Shown here one piece after another: positions 25,739-34,319 of a DNA stretch of 45,830 bases; the first letter of the stretch is position 1, and each line of letters opens with the position of its first letter. Location of the stretch: assembly GCA_016926535.1 (NCBI GenBank), contig JAFGOK010000535.1, positions 1 to 45,830 of the forward strand, given 5' to 3'. Below the pieces are notes generated by a model that was not told where the DNA came from, did no database searches, and saw nothing but the letters and a program-made list of their open reading frames with translations. Source of the stretch: Micromonosporaceae bacterium. Its GTDB lineage: Bacteria > Actinomycetota > Actinomycetes > Mycobacteriales > Micromonosporaceae. The translations under genes were made by a program, and so were the position numbers.

Positions 25739-26506
25739 GTGCCGAGCCGGTGGCAGATTCGCCTGCCTGGGGTCGATGCGGCGCGGGTGACCCCGGAGCA
25801 GGTGCACGCGGTGGTGTCGGGCTGGTTCGACGCGACGGCCGAGGCACACCAGCAGCGGCGGAAGGCGTACTCGGTGTCGATGCCGCAGGTGGCCGACGGC
25901 TCCACGGTCATCGAGGTCGGGCTGGTCGATGACGGCCTGGTCGATCGCCTGTTCGCGGGCGCTGCGCGGGGAACGCGGCTGCGGTTCGGGTCGCAGTGGA
26001 CGGTGCTTGGCCGGGACCCGTACCAGACGGGCGGGATTCCGTGGGGCGAGCTGAACAGGCCGTCTGCGGCCACCGCGTGGGGTTTGCGGTTCGTGACGTT
26101 GACGACGTTCCGGCGGGGCAACGCGTTCACCCCGAATCCGGGGTTGAAGCCGATCCTCGGTGGGCTGCGGCAGGTGTGGAAGACGTGTGCCCCACCGGAC
26201 ATGTCGCCGCTGGTGCTGAATCTGGCCACCGAGCCGGTGTGGCTGACCGCGATCGAGGTCTCCAGCCGGATCGTGCGGGTTGACGGGCGCATCGTGTCGG
26301 GGTTCACCGGCCGGCTGCGCCTGGCCTGCGATGCGCCGGCCGAGGTCGCCGGGGCGGTGGACCGGCTGCTGCGATTGGCCCCGTACTGCGGGGTCGGGGC
26401 GTACACGACCCGAGGGTTCGGCACGGTCCGCCTTGAAACGCCCAGCACCGCACGCCAGGCGGTGCCAGCCGTGCCAGTTCAGTCGGCGACGCCGGTGGCA
26501 CGGTGA
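25739..26506 (+). CDS. cas6: CRISPR RNA endonuclease Cas6 (type III-B associated)
   Basis: GTG start; RAMP-like 'RWQIRLPGVDAARVTPEQVHAVV..'; C-terminal 'APYCGVGAYTTRGFGTVRLE' glycine-rich loop. Confidence 0.8.
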   Translation: MPSRWQIRLPGVDAARVTPEQVHAVVSGWFDATAEAHQQRRKAYSVSMPQVADGSTVIEVGLVDDGLVDRLFAGAARGTRLRFGSQWTVLGRDPYQTGGIPWGELNRPSAATAWGLRFVTLTTFRRGNAFTPNPGLKPILGGLRQVWKTCAPPDMSPLVLNLATEPVWLTAIEVSSRIVRVDGRIVSGFTGRLRLACDAPAEVAGAVDRLLRLAPYCGVGAYTTRGFGTVRLETPSTARQAVPAVPVQSATPVAR

Positions 26507-26507
26507 C

Positions 26508-28382
26508 ATGGGCACCCTACTGGCGACCGTCGCCACCGAGACCGCGCTGACCGAGGCGTGGCAGGACCTCCTCGCAAACGACGAGGCCGACGGGCAGTTG
26601 ACGGTCGGGACCCGCCGGTTCGCCGCCGACGCCCCAGCGGAGATCGCCCGCATGGCCGTTGAGCTGGCTGAGGGCACCTACCGGCCAAGGCCGCTGGCCT
26701 GGGTGGTAATCCCCAAGTCGTCGGGCGGCAGCCGCGACCTGCATATCCCGCCGGTACGCGACCGAATCGTCGAGAAGGCCATCGCTACCGTGCTGACCCC
26801 GATCATCGATCCGCTCCTGGGGCCAGCGTCGTTCGCCTACCGGCCGGGCCTCGGGGTGGCCGACGCCGTGCAACGGGTCGCGCGGCTACGCGACGAGGGC
26901 CTGGCCTGGGCGGTCCGCACCGACATCGACGACTGCTTCCCCACAATCGACACCGCCCGGCTGCGTCGCTTGCTGCAGGTGATGGTCTCCGACACCGACC
27001 TGCTGGCGATCATTGACGCGCTGCTGACTCGCCCGGTGCGCGATGCTCCGGCGCGGCACCGGCTGCGGGGTCTGGCGCAGGGCAGCCCGCTATCCCCGAT
27101 CCTCGTGAACCTGGCCCTGGAACAGGTCGACGACACCGTCCGGGCCGCCGGGTTTCCGTTGGTGCGTTACAGCGACGACCTGGCCATCCTCGCCTCGGGC
27201 CGCGACGAGGCATGGGAAGCCCTGCGCGTTGCGGCCGACGCGGCGAAGGAGATCGCGATGAGTCTCGGCGAGGACAAGACCGCCATCATGTCGTTTGAGG
27301 AGGGCTTCTGCTTCCTCGGCGAGGACTTCGGCCCTCGCTACCCACCGGTGGTCGACACCCACCGGATCGTCGGGCCGGCGGCGAAGACCGTCTACGTCGG
27401 GATGCCCGGCGCCGGGGTGCGGACCGAGGCAGGGCGGATCGTCGTTGAGTCGCCCGATGACGCCGAGTTGCTGTCGGTACCCTCCGGACACGTTGAACGG
27501 CTGGTGCTCTTCGGCCCGGTCGGGCTGAGCGCCGGAGCCCGCTCCTGGGCGCTGACCAACCAGGTCGAGGTCATCCTGGCCTCCCGCCGTGGCGGGTACC
27601 TCGGGCAGCTGTCCGGCGACGGCACCCGCCGGGTCCACCGGTTGCGGGCGCAGCTGGCGGCGGCTGACGACCCGATCCGGGCGGCGGTCCTCGGTCGGGC
27701 GATCGTGGCGGCGAAGGTGGGCAAGCAGATCGTGCTGCTGCAGCGCCAGACCCGCCGCGGCCCGCACGAGACGCTGACCCATGCGATCGCCGCGATGCGG
27801 ACCCTGGTCGGGATGTTGCCCGATGCGACGACCCGTGACGAGATCATGGGGGTTGAGGGTGCCGCCGCCCGGGAGTACTTCACCGCGCTTGGGGCGCTCA
27901 TGCCCGAGCCGCTGCGGTTCGACGGCCGTTCCCGCCGCCCGCCGCTGGATGTGGTCAACGCCGCGCTGTCGCTGGGGTACACGATCCTGTGCGGCGAGGC
28001 CGTCGCCGCGCTCGCCGCGGCGGGCCTGGATCCGGCGATCGGGGTGCTGCACGCCTTGGCTGACCGGCGTCCCAGCCTGGCGCTGGATCTGATGGAGGAG
28101 TTCCGGCCGCTGGTGGTTGACCAGGTCGTGGTCGAGGCGGTCAACAGCGGTCGGTTGAAGCCAGAGCACGGCCGTGTCGATGAGGGGCGTGCTGGGGTTC
28201 TGCTGACCAAGGCCGGTCGGCGGGCGATTGTCGACGGTTATGAGCGGCGGATGCTGCGTACCACTCGGGGTGCGCTGGCGGGTTTCGCCGGTAGCTGGCG
28301 GCGGCATCTGTACCGGCAGGCCCAGGTGATGGCGGCTTGGGTCGACACCGACACCCCCTGGACGGGTCTGTCATGGCGATGA
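26508..28382 (+). CDS. Reverse transcriptase-Cas1 fusion
   Basis: RT motifs 'PKSSGGSRDLHIPPVRDRIVEKAI', 'FAYRPGLGVADAV', 'VRTDIDDCFPTID', 'LAQGSPLSPILVNLAL', 'VRYSDDLAIL', then Cas1 'LSVPSGHVERLVLFGPVGLSAGARSWA', 'VEGAAAREYF', 'IGVLHAL', 'LALDLMEEFRPLVVD'. Confidence 0.93.
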   Translation: MGTLLATVATETALTEAWQDLLANDEADGQLTVGTRRFAADAPAEIARMAVELAEGTYRPRPLAWVVIPKSSGGSRDLHIPPVRDRIVEKAIATVLTPIIDPLLGPASFAYRPGLGVADAVQRVARLRDEGLAWAVRTDIDDCFPTIDTARLRRLLQVMVSDTDLLAIIDALLTRPVRDAPARHRLRGLAQGSPLSPILVNLALEQVDDTVRAAGFPLVRYSDDLAILASGRDEAWEALRVAADAAKEIAMSLGEDKTAIMSFEEGFCFLGEDFGPRYPPVVDTHRIVGPAAKTVYVGMPGAGVRTEAGRIVVESPDDAELLSVPSGHVERLVLFGPVGLSAGARSWALTNQVEVILASRRGGYLGQLSGDGTRRVHRLRAQLAAADDPIRAAVLGRAIVAAKVGKQIVLLQRQTRRGPHETLTHAIAAMRTLVGMLPDATTRDEIMGVEGAAAREYFTALGALMPEPLRFDGRSRRPPLDVVNAALSLGYTILCGEAVAALAAAGLDPAIGVLHALADRRPSLALDLMEEFRPLVVDQVVVEAVNSGRLKPEHGRVDEGRAGVLLTKAGRRAIVDGYERRMLRTTRGALAGFAGSWRRHLYRQAQVMAAWVDTDTPWTGLSWR

Positions 28383-28657
28383 CCACTCTGATCAGCTACG
28401 ACGTCTCCGGCGACACGGCCCGCGCCCAGGTGGCCGCGACGCTGCAACAGGTCGGGGACCGCATCCAGCGCAGCGTGTTCGTCTGCGTCACCGAACCCGG
28501 TGAGCTTCCCGAGGTCGAGGCTCGGTTGCGGGAGATCATCGATCCCGACACCGACGCGGTCCACATTGTGCCGCTGTGCGCGGCGTGCTGGGACAAGGTT
28601 ATCGTCCTCGGGCAGGCAGAGGTCCAGCCCGCTTGTCTGTACTGGGCGGTATTGTGA
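28373..28657 (+). CDS. cas2: Cas2 (type III-B adaptation module)
   Basis: 'TTLISYDVSGDTARAQVAATLQQVGDRIQRSVFVCVTEPGELPEVEARLREIIDPDTDAVHIVPLC'; overlaps the end of RT-cas1. Confidence 0.9.
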   Translation: MAMTTLISYDVSGDTARAQVAATLQQVGDRIQRSVFVCVTEPGELPEVEARLREIIDPDTDAVHIVPLCAACWDKVIVLGQAEVQPACLYWAVL

Positions 28658-28894
28658 TGCCGGAGCGTTCAACGGCCGCCAGTGGCCAGTTGCATCAGAT
28701 AGCGAAGGTAAACAAAATAGTGCAATTTGGACTGCGGTTGGCGATCTTGTTTTTGAGGCGTCGGTTGTGCAAGCCTGCGACCAGCACAAACACCGTCAGA
28801 CGTGGCGCCCACCATCCGCTCCAGCCACGTCGCATCGTCGGCCGTGCAACGGCCCCACATCTCGCCTGCTCACGGCCGCCGTAACGACGGATGG

Positions 28895-29432
28895 GTACAG
28901 AATCACCTCACGCCAAAGGGCGTATAGAAACCCACCATCGGGCAGTTTTTGTCGTGCTTGTCGTTGTACAGAATCACCTCACGCCAAAGGGCGTATAGAA
29001 ACTCGGCACCGTACCGCTTGTGGCGTATTTCTGTCCTGTACAGAATCACCTCACGCCAAAGGGCGTATAGAAACCAGGTGCTGCCGTGAAGTCGCTCGGG
29101 TAGTCGCTTGTACAGAATCACCTCACGCCAAAGGGCGTATAGAAACGGCGCTGTGCGCACGTACACAAAGTTCGTGTACTGGTACAGAATCACCTCACGC
29201 CAAAGGGCGTATAGAAACCCTCCACTGGTGTTGCTCCCCGTGAAGCCAGCCAGTACAGAATCACCTCACGCCAAAGGGCGTATAGAAACAGGAGTAGAAC
29301 GCGAAGAAAGTTGTAGCCATACTTAGGGTACAGAATCACCTCACGCCAAAGGGCGTATAGAAACTCTTACCTGAGCCTACCTACGTGCGAGATAGTCCGG
29401 TACAGAATCACCTCACGCCAAAGGGCGTATAG
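28895..29432 (+). CRISPR. CRISPR array 1 (leader-proximal segment): repeats 1-7 plus the 5' 33 nt of repeat 8
   Basis: 37-nt repeat gtacagaatcacctcacgccaaagggcgtatagaaac at 28895, 28966, 29038, 29110, 29182, 29253, 29328; interrupted copy at 29400-29432. Confidence 0.98.
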
Positions 29433-31003
29433 CGGTCCTCTGTCGTGATCGGGTGGTAGATCGCCGTGTTGAGCGCTATACGTGGTGTAGTGGCTTCTGA
29501 TCGCGCTGGGAGGTGTGTCATGGTCACGCCACGTCTGCCCGTCGATCCCGTTGCGGCCCCGGTGGAGACGTACGCGCTCCAGTTTCGATGACCTGTTCGT
29601 GTCCCGGGCGCAACGACGGGGTTTCCGCGACTACCTGGTCGGTCTGCTGCGACCGAGAGACCGTAACAAGACGCTGACCTGTCTGGCCAACGTGGAACCG
29701 GGACCGGGTGCCCAGTACCGGGAGATGCAACGCTTCCATCAGTTCCTGTCCGACTCTCCCTGGGATCACGAGCGGATCAATACCCGGCGGATCGGGATCC
29801 TGATCGGGGATCCCGAGTTCACCCCGCACCCGATGGGGGCGCTGCTGCTGGACGACTCCGGCGACCGCAAGGCCGGACACGCCACCGCGCACGTCTCACG
29901 GCAGTACATCGGCTCCCGGGGCGGGGTCGAAAACGGGATCGTGGCGGTGTCGACCACCTGGGCCGATGACCGGGTCTACTACCCGCTGCACGTGGTGCCC
30001 TGCACCCCGGCGTGCAGGCTGCCGCTGGGCCGGGTCGATCCCGCCTTCGCCACCAAGGGCCAACTGGCCGCCAGCCTGATTACCAAAGCCCGCGACCTGG
30101 GGATCGTGTTCCGGGCGGTGGTCGCCGACAGCTTCTACGGCCCCTCGGAGTCCCCGAGCCTGGCCAAGGCCCTCATCGATACAGGGGTGCCGTTCGTGTT
30201 GGCCCTCAAACCCCGTCAGGAGATGACGGTGGCCGCCGGTGAGCCGACCACCCCCGCCGAGGCTGCCAGGCTGCGGGCCTGGGAGGGCCCCGACCGGCCA
30301 GGACAGTGGCAGCGGGTGATCCGCACCTACCGCGACGGGCACACCGAGACCTGGTGGGCCACTGATGTCCCCATCGGCCCGTATCGGATCTACGGGCCGC
30401 TGCGCCTGGTCGTGGTGAGCACCGATCCGGCCACGCTGCCGGGGACCAGCACCTGGTACCTGGCCACGAACCTCGCCCACCCCGATCTTCCCGGGGCCGC
30501 AGAGTCGCCGTTCCCACCCGCCACCTACGCGGAGATCACATTCCTGTATGGGCTCCGCGGATGGATCGAGCAGGACTACAAGCAGGTCAAACACGAACTC
30601 GGGTGGGCCGACTTCCAGGTCCGCTCCGACCACGCCATCCGCAGACACTGGACCCTGGTCAACTGCGCCTTCTCCCTGTGCTGGCACGACGACGACCATG
30701 TCCACCCACCAACCACTGACGACGGAGACGGGGACGGAGATGATATGGATGACGGCCGCGGTGTCACCCTGGAACCCGACGCGTCACCGCAGCCTCGGCC
30801 GCCGCGCTCCTTGCCCGCCAGCCTCCGTCGCGTTCGCAGCTGCCTGGCCCCAGCCCACTACCTCGAACGCATCTGGCACGCCTGGACCACCGCCCAGATG
30901 CCATCCGAACTGGTCAAACTGATGGATGCGCTGATGGCAGGACATCGGCTCTGCCTCTACGTCCCGCCATGACCCAACACCACCCGATCACGACAGAGGA
31001 CCG
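29433..31003 (+). mobile_element. IS701-family-like insertion sequence (1571 bp)
   Basis: Perfect 25-bp TIR: left cggtcctctgtcgtgatcgggtggt, right end accacccgatcacgacagaggaccg. Flanked by the 4-bp direct repeat atag (29429-29432 / 31004-31007). Confidence 0.95.
29515..30972 (+). CDS. IS701-family DDE transposase (N-terminus possibly frameshifted)
   Basis: 'GALLLDDSGDRKAGHATAHVSRQYIGSRGGVENGIVAVSTTWADD', 'FRAVVADSFYG', 'LYGLRGWIEQDYKQVKHELGWADFQVRSDHAIRRHWTLV'. Confidence 0.85.
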   Translation: MSWSRHVCPSIPLRPRWRRTRSSFDDLFVSRAQRRGFRDYLVGLLRPRDRNKTLTCLANVEPGPGAQYREMQRFHQFLSDSPWDHERINTRRIGILIGDPEFTPHPMGALLLDDSGDRKAGHATAHVSRQYIGSRGGVENGIVAVSTTWADDRVYYPLHVVPCTPACRLPLGRVDPAFATKGQLAASLITKARDLGIVFRAVVADSFYGPSESPSLAKALIDTGVPFVLALKPRQEMTVAAGEPTTPAEAARLRAWEGPDRPGQWQRVIRTYRDGHTETWWATDVPIGPYRIYGPLRLVVVSTDPATLPGTSTWYLATNLAHPDLPGAAESPFPPATYAEITFLYGLRGWIEQDYKQVKHELGWADFQVRSDHAIRRHWTLVNCAFSLCWHDDDHVHPPTTDDGDGDGDDMDDGRGVTLEPDASPQPRPPRSLPASLRRVRSCLAPAHYLERIWHAWTTAQMPSELVKLMDALMAGHRLCLYVPP

Positions 31004-31299
31004 ATAGAAACTCGGTACCGGCGGCAGCCCTGCGGATGCGCTCGATATGTACAGAGTCACCTCACGCCAAAGGGCGTATAGAAACTTGCGGTTGGCCCCC
31101 ACCGGATTTGGGCCCGAAAGTACAGAGTCACCTCACGCCAAAGGGCGTATAGAAACGGTCCTCGTCGGTATCCCACTCCAGGGTGCCACGTACAGAGTCA
31201 CCTCACGCCAAAGGGCGTATAGAAACGCCTGCTGCGGGCGCGGGCCATAGATGGGAGCGGGTGTACAGAGTCACCTCACGCCAAAGGGCGTATAGAAAC
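31004..31299 (+). CRISPR. CRISPR array 1 (leader-distal segment): 3' end of repeat 8 plus repeats 9-12
   Basis: atagaaac (31004-31011) completes repeat 8; repeats gtacagaGtcacctcacgccaaagggcgtatagaaac at 31049, 31120, 31190, 31263. Confidence 0.97.
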
Positions 31300-31369
31300 C
31301 TCGCTGGCAAGCGGGCAGGAGTGGTTGTGCTCCATGTACTAATAGAAATGCAAATCTGTTTATGACTTA

Positions 31370-31876
31370 TGCTGTCAATGTTTCGAGTCCCGCCGTCTTG
31401 AAGTAGCCACGCACGATGTCTGGGAACCCCAGAAGCCGTCGGGCTCTGGCGAGGATTCTGGCTTCCATCTCGGCTCGGGCGCGGGTGGAGTTTCATCCGA
31501 TATCATCCGCTTTGGCGTCCCGTCAGACGAGTTCGTCTGGGTTGAGCTCTGGCGAGTACGGAGGCAACCGAAGGATCCGCAATTGCCCGTCCTTGCCGGC
31601 CAGGTGCTGCTGGAGAGTCTTCGAGCGGTGGTACCCGGCGTTGTCGACGATTAGGAAGACTGGACCGCCCACCTCGGCGAGTAATTTGTCATAGAATTCG
31701 GTGTATGTGCCGGTGTTGCAACGCCCGTCGATGAGGGCGAAGAAGCTCAGGCCCCAGCCGTTGATCGCCGAGATCATGTTGACCGTGGACCGATCGTCGG
31801 CTGTGTGCACAACTGGAGTCCTTCCAGTCGGCGACCAGGTACCTCTGACACCGTGAGATTCGTAGGTTGGGTTCAC
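31370..31876 (-). pseudogene. IS630-family transposase C-terminal remnant
   Basis: 'ESHGVRGTWSPTGRTPVVH...SAINGWGLSFFALIDGRCNTGTYTEFYDKLLAEVGGPVFLIVDNAGYHRSKTLQQHL...LRLPPYSPELNPDELV' (DDE_3), then a premature TGA; an Arg-rich tail 'NSTRARAEMEARILARARRLLGFPDIVRGYFKTAGLETLTA' continues after a second stop. Confidence 0.75.
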
Positions 31877-32013
31877 TCGAAAGGGGTATCGATCGGCGTT
31901 GCTCGACTGGACTGCGCTTCTTTAGGCTTCTCCGGGGCCGAGGTTGGCGGCACTTTTCGCAGGGGCCTTGGCGATTGGGGCGCATGGCGTCGGCGTCGTC
32001 AGGGTGCTTGACG

Positions 32014-32085
32014 TGCCCAGGTGGGGCATCGCAATGCTGGACTGCGTTTCTGCAGGTCATCATCCCTTCAGGGATGTGGCGTTTT
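32014..32085 (+). ncRNA. candidate crRNA-like element (degenerate repeat - short spacer - degenerate repeat), CreA/CreR-like
   Basis: psiR1 32014-32035: stem tgccc/gggca followed by tcgcaat (array 2 repeat: stem followed by cgcaac). psiS 32036-32054. psiR2 32055-32075: gtcatcatccct-tc-agggat, same 6-bp stem as the array 2 repeat, with a divergent 3' tail and a T-run. Confidence 0.4.
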
Positions 32086-32187
32086 TGATCTCGTTGTTCG
32101 TCCACTTGGTACATAGCAGTTTCTGTCGGTGTCGGCTGGTAGTCCTACTCCGGGCGGCGAGACAGGTTCATGCCTGGGGAGGTATGT

Positions 32188-32877
32188 ATGCGGTTCTATG
32201 TGGATGTCTCTGCCTCGGCTGGTGAGCTGCCCTGGAAATACGTCCACGGCGCGGCTCACGCGGTGGTCTACACCGTGTTGGGGGCCGACGCTCCGAAGCT
32301 GGCCGAGCAGCTGCATGAGCACGGGTGGGCGGAGACCTCGCTGCGACCATTGGGCGTTTCGCCGCCGGTGTTCAGCGGCGCACCGCGCAAGCCAAGTGTC
32401 TACGCGACCTCGGGCAGGGGCCGTCTGTGGTTCGGGTCGCCGATCCCCGAGCTTGCGGCGGCGCTACTGGCCGGCGTCACCAGGCGAGAGCGGCTGCAGT
32501 GGGGGCCGCTGACCCTGACCGTCGAGGGCACGAAGCTGGAGGTTCCTGCGGAACCAGTGGATTCGGCGCTGCTCACCTGCTGCACCCCAGTACTCGTCAA
32601 GGCTGACGGGGGCCGCTACGTCCTGCCGCAGGAGACCGGATTCGTCGAGGCGTTGTCCGCGAACACTCAGCGCAAGGCTGACCTGCTGGGGCTCCCCGGT
32701 GATGTGGACCTTGAGGTGGTGACGTCCGGTCCACGCCGCGCCTACGAGGTGTCGGGAGGGACACGGTTTGGTGCGACCGCGACCCTCCGAATCCACGCTG
32801 ATCCACGACTGATTGCCGCGCTGCGGGAGTGGGGCCTTGGCATGGGGAACATTCAGGGATTCGGATGGGTTCGGTGA
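32188..32877 (+). CDS. cas6: Cas6 (type I-B-like system)
   Basis: 'MRFYVDVSASAGELPWKYVHGAAHAVVYTVLG', 'PIPELAAALLAGV', C-terminal 'RLIAALREWGLGMGNIQGFGWVR' (G-rich loop). Confidence 0.85.
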   Translation: MRFYVDVSASAGELPWKYVHGAAHAVVYTVLGADAPKLAEQLHEHGWAETSLRPLGVSPPVFSGAPRKPSVYATSGRGRLWFGSPIPELAAALLAGVTRRERLQWGPLTLTVEGTKLEVPAEPVDSALLTCCTPVLVKADGGRYVLPQETGFVEALSANTQRKADLLGLPGDVDLEVVTSGPRRAYEVSGGTRFGATATLRIHADPRLIAALREWGLGMGNIQGFGWVR

Positions 32878-34319
32878 ACCCGGCCGGTTCGGCCCCGGTG
32901 ACGCTGACCGCGCATCCGCTTCAGCGGTGCGGGGCCTGGGCGATCGCCGTGCTCGCCGAGCGGGCAGAACCAGGCGATGTGAGTCCAGCGGACCTCGACG
33001 CGGTCGCGGCGCGCCTGGTCGAGGACGTTCTGGCAGCGTCGTGCCTGCCGAAGAACGCCAGTAGCCCGGACTGGTGGAAAGTCCTGTTCGCGCTCTATCC
33101 GAATGCGAAGGCGACGCACGCGTCGCGCTCGCGGGACGCACAGGTGCTGCGGCCGGAGGTGTCCGACCTGTTCGCTCCCGAGGAGGGCAGTGTCCCAGGG
33201 CTGCCCTGCACGTTCTGCTCGGCGCCGGCGTCGCGACGGTGGGCGAAGTCGAATCTGCCGATGTTCGACTCGAACAAGGCCCTGAATACCCTGCCCCCGG
33301 GATTGGACGGATGGCCGTTGTGCCGTGGTTGCCGGGTGGCGATGTGGGCGCTGCCCTACGGGGCGTGGGTCACCCTGGGCTCTGCGACGGTGCTGATGTG
33401 CGGAAACCCTGAGGTGGAGCGCGCTTTCGTCGAGCGCAACGTCCGGCGTGCCCGGCGTATCCAGCAACTGGGGATGACTGGGGTGCCAGCCGATGCGTGT
33501 GCGGAGACGGTGACGCTGGCGGCGCTGCGTTCGGTTGCCGGTGACGTCCCGGTCGATGCGGTCCTGTGGTCCTTCAAGAACGACAACCAGGAGCCGTGGC
33601 TGCGGGTGACCGGGACTCGGCAGGCGGTCGGTTCCCTGCTGAGCCGGATCGAGTCCCACCCCGCACTCCGCGACGGCTGGAGACGGCTGCGTCGTGCGCT
33701 GGGTCGCCGCGACAAACGGGTCGGCGGGTACTCCGCGATTGCGAGAACGCTGTTCAACGAGGAACAGCAACGTGCCGACCGGCTACTACAGGTGCTCAGA
33801 AAGGAATTCGCCACCCCGCCCAAGGATCCGGCCGCTGTGGACGGATGGCGACGCCTGGCGCGCGCCTATCAGGAGGAAATGTACGGAATGGATGTCGAAC
33901 GTCTGGTCCCAGCCCGCCAACTGCTGGCCACGTGGATCCTGTCCGAACGCAACCCGCGTGGCCGGTTCAACGAGTATGACAAGGTCGCGACGCGTCCGTA
34001 CGACCTGGCCGCGCTGTTGAAGGGCGCCGCGGCCCGTCTGCTTCGCGACGGTCACAATCCGCCGGACATCACTGGGGTCCTGCCCACGCTGCTGTCGGCA
34101 GGCCCGGACGGCTGGCGGTTGCGGGCCCAACTGTTCTTCGAGGTGGTGGCCGAATTGGTGGCTGCGAAGGCGGCCATCGGTGCCAGGCCGGACGACGAGG
34201 ACCCCGACGACGCCACCGTTGACGCCACCGACACCGCCGTCGGCCACACCGACGACGCCACCGATGGCGAATCCGAACGGCTGGAGTTCGAACCCGATGA
34301 GGAAGGAGCGTATGCCTGA
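32865..34319 (+). CDS. cas8: Cas8 (Cst1/Cas8a1-type) large subunit of type I-B/I-A Cascade
   Basis: Two zinc-binding pairs 'CTFCSAPASRRWAKSNLPMFDSNKALNTLPPGLDGWPLCRGCRVAMWALPYGAW' typical of Cst1-like Cas8; operon position between cas6 and cas7. Confidence 0.75.
   Translation: MGSVNPAGSAPVTLTAHPLQRCGAWAIAVLAERAEPGDVSPADLDAVAARLVEDVLAASCLPKNASSPDWWKVLFALYPNAKATHASRSRDAQVLRPEVSDLFAPEEGSVPGLPCTFCSAPASRRWAKSNLPMFDSNKALNTLPPGLDGWPLCRGCRVAMWALPYGAWVTLGSATVLMCGNPEVERAFVERNVRRARRIQQLGMTGVPADACAETVTLAALRSVAGDVPVDAVLWSFKNDNQEPWLRVTGTRQAVGSLLSRIESHPALRDGWRRLRRALGRRDKRVGGYSAIARTLFNEEQQRADRLLQVLRKEFATPPKDPAAVDGWRRLARAYQEEMYGMDVERLVPARQLLATWILSERNPRGRFNEYDKVATRPYDLAALLKGAAARLLRDGHNPPDITGVLPTLLSAGPDGWRLRAQLFFEVVAELVAAKAAIGARPDDEDPDDATVDATDTAVGHTDDATDGESERLEFEPDEEGAYA

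Noticed and set aside
32061-32085. Considered calling only a rho-independent terminator (catccct-tc-agggatg + ttttt).
   Set aside because: Possible and not excluded, but the match to the array 2 repeat upstream of and within the stem, the paired psiR1 and the psiS/promoter match are not explained by a terminator alone.
31689-32114. Minus-strand ORF 141 aa spanning the IS630 remnant and the cas6 upstream region.
   Set aside because: Its left half is an alternate frame of the IS630 transposase and its right half crosses the repeat-like element; no coherent protein.
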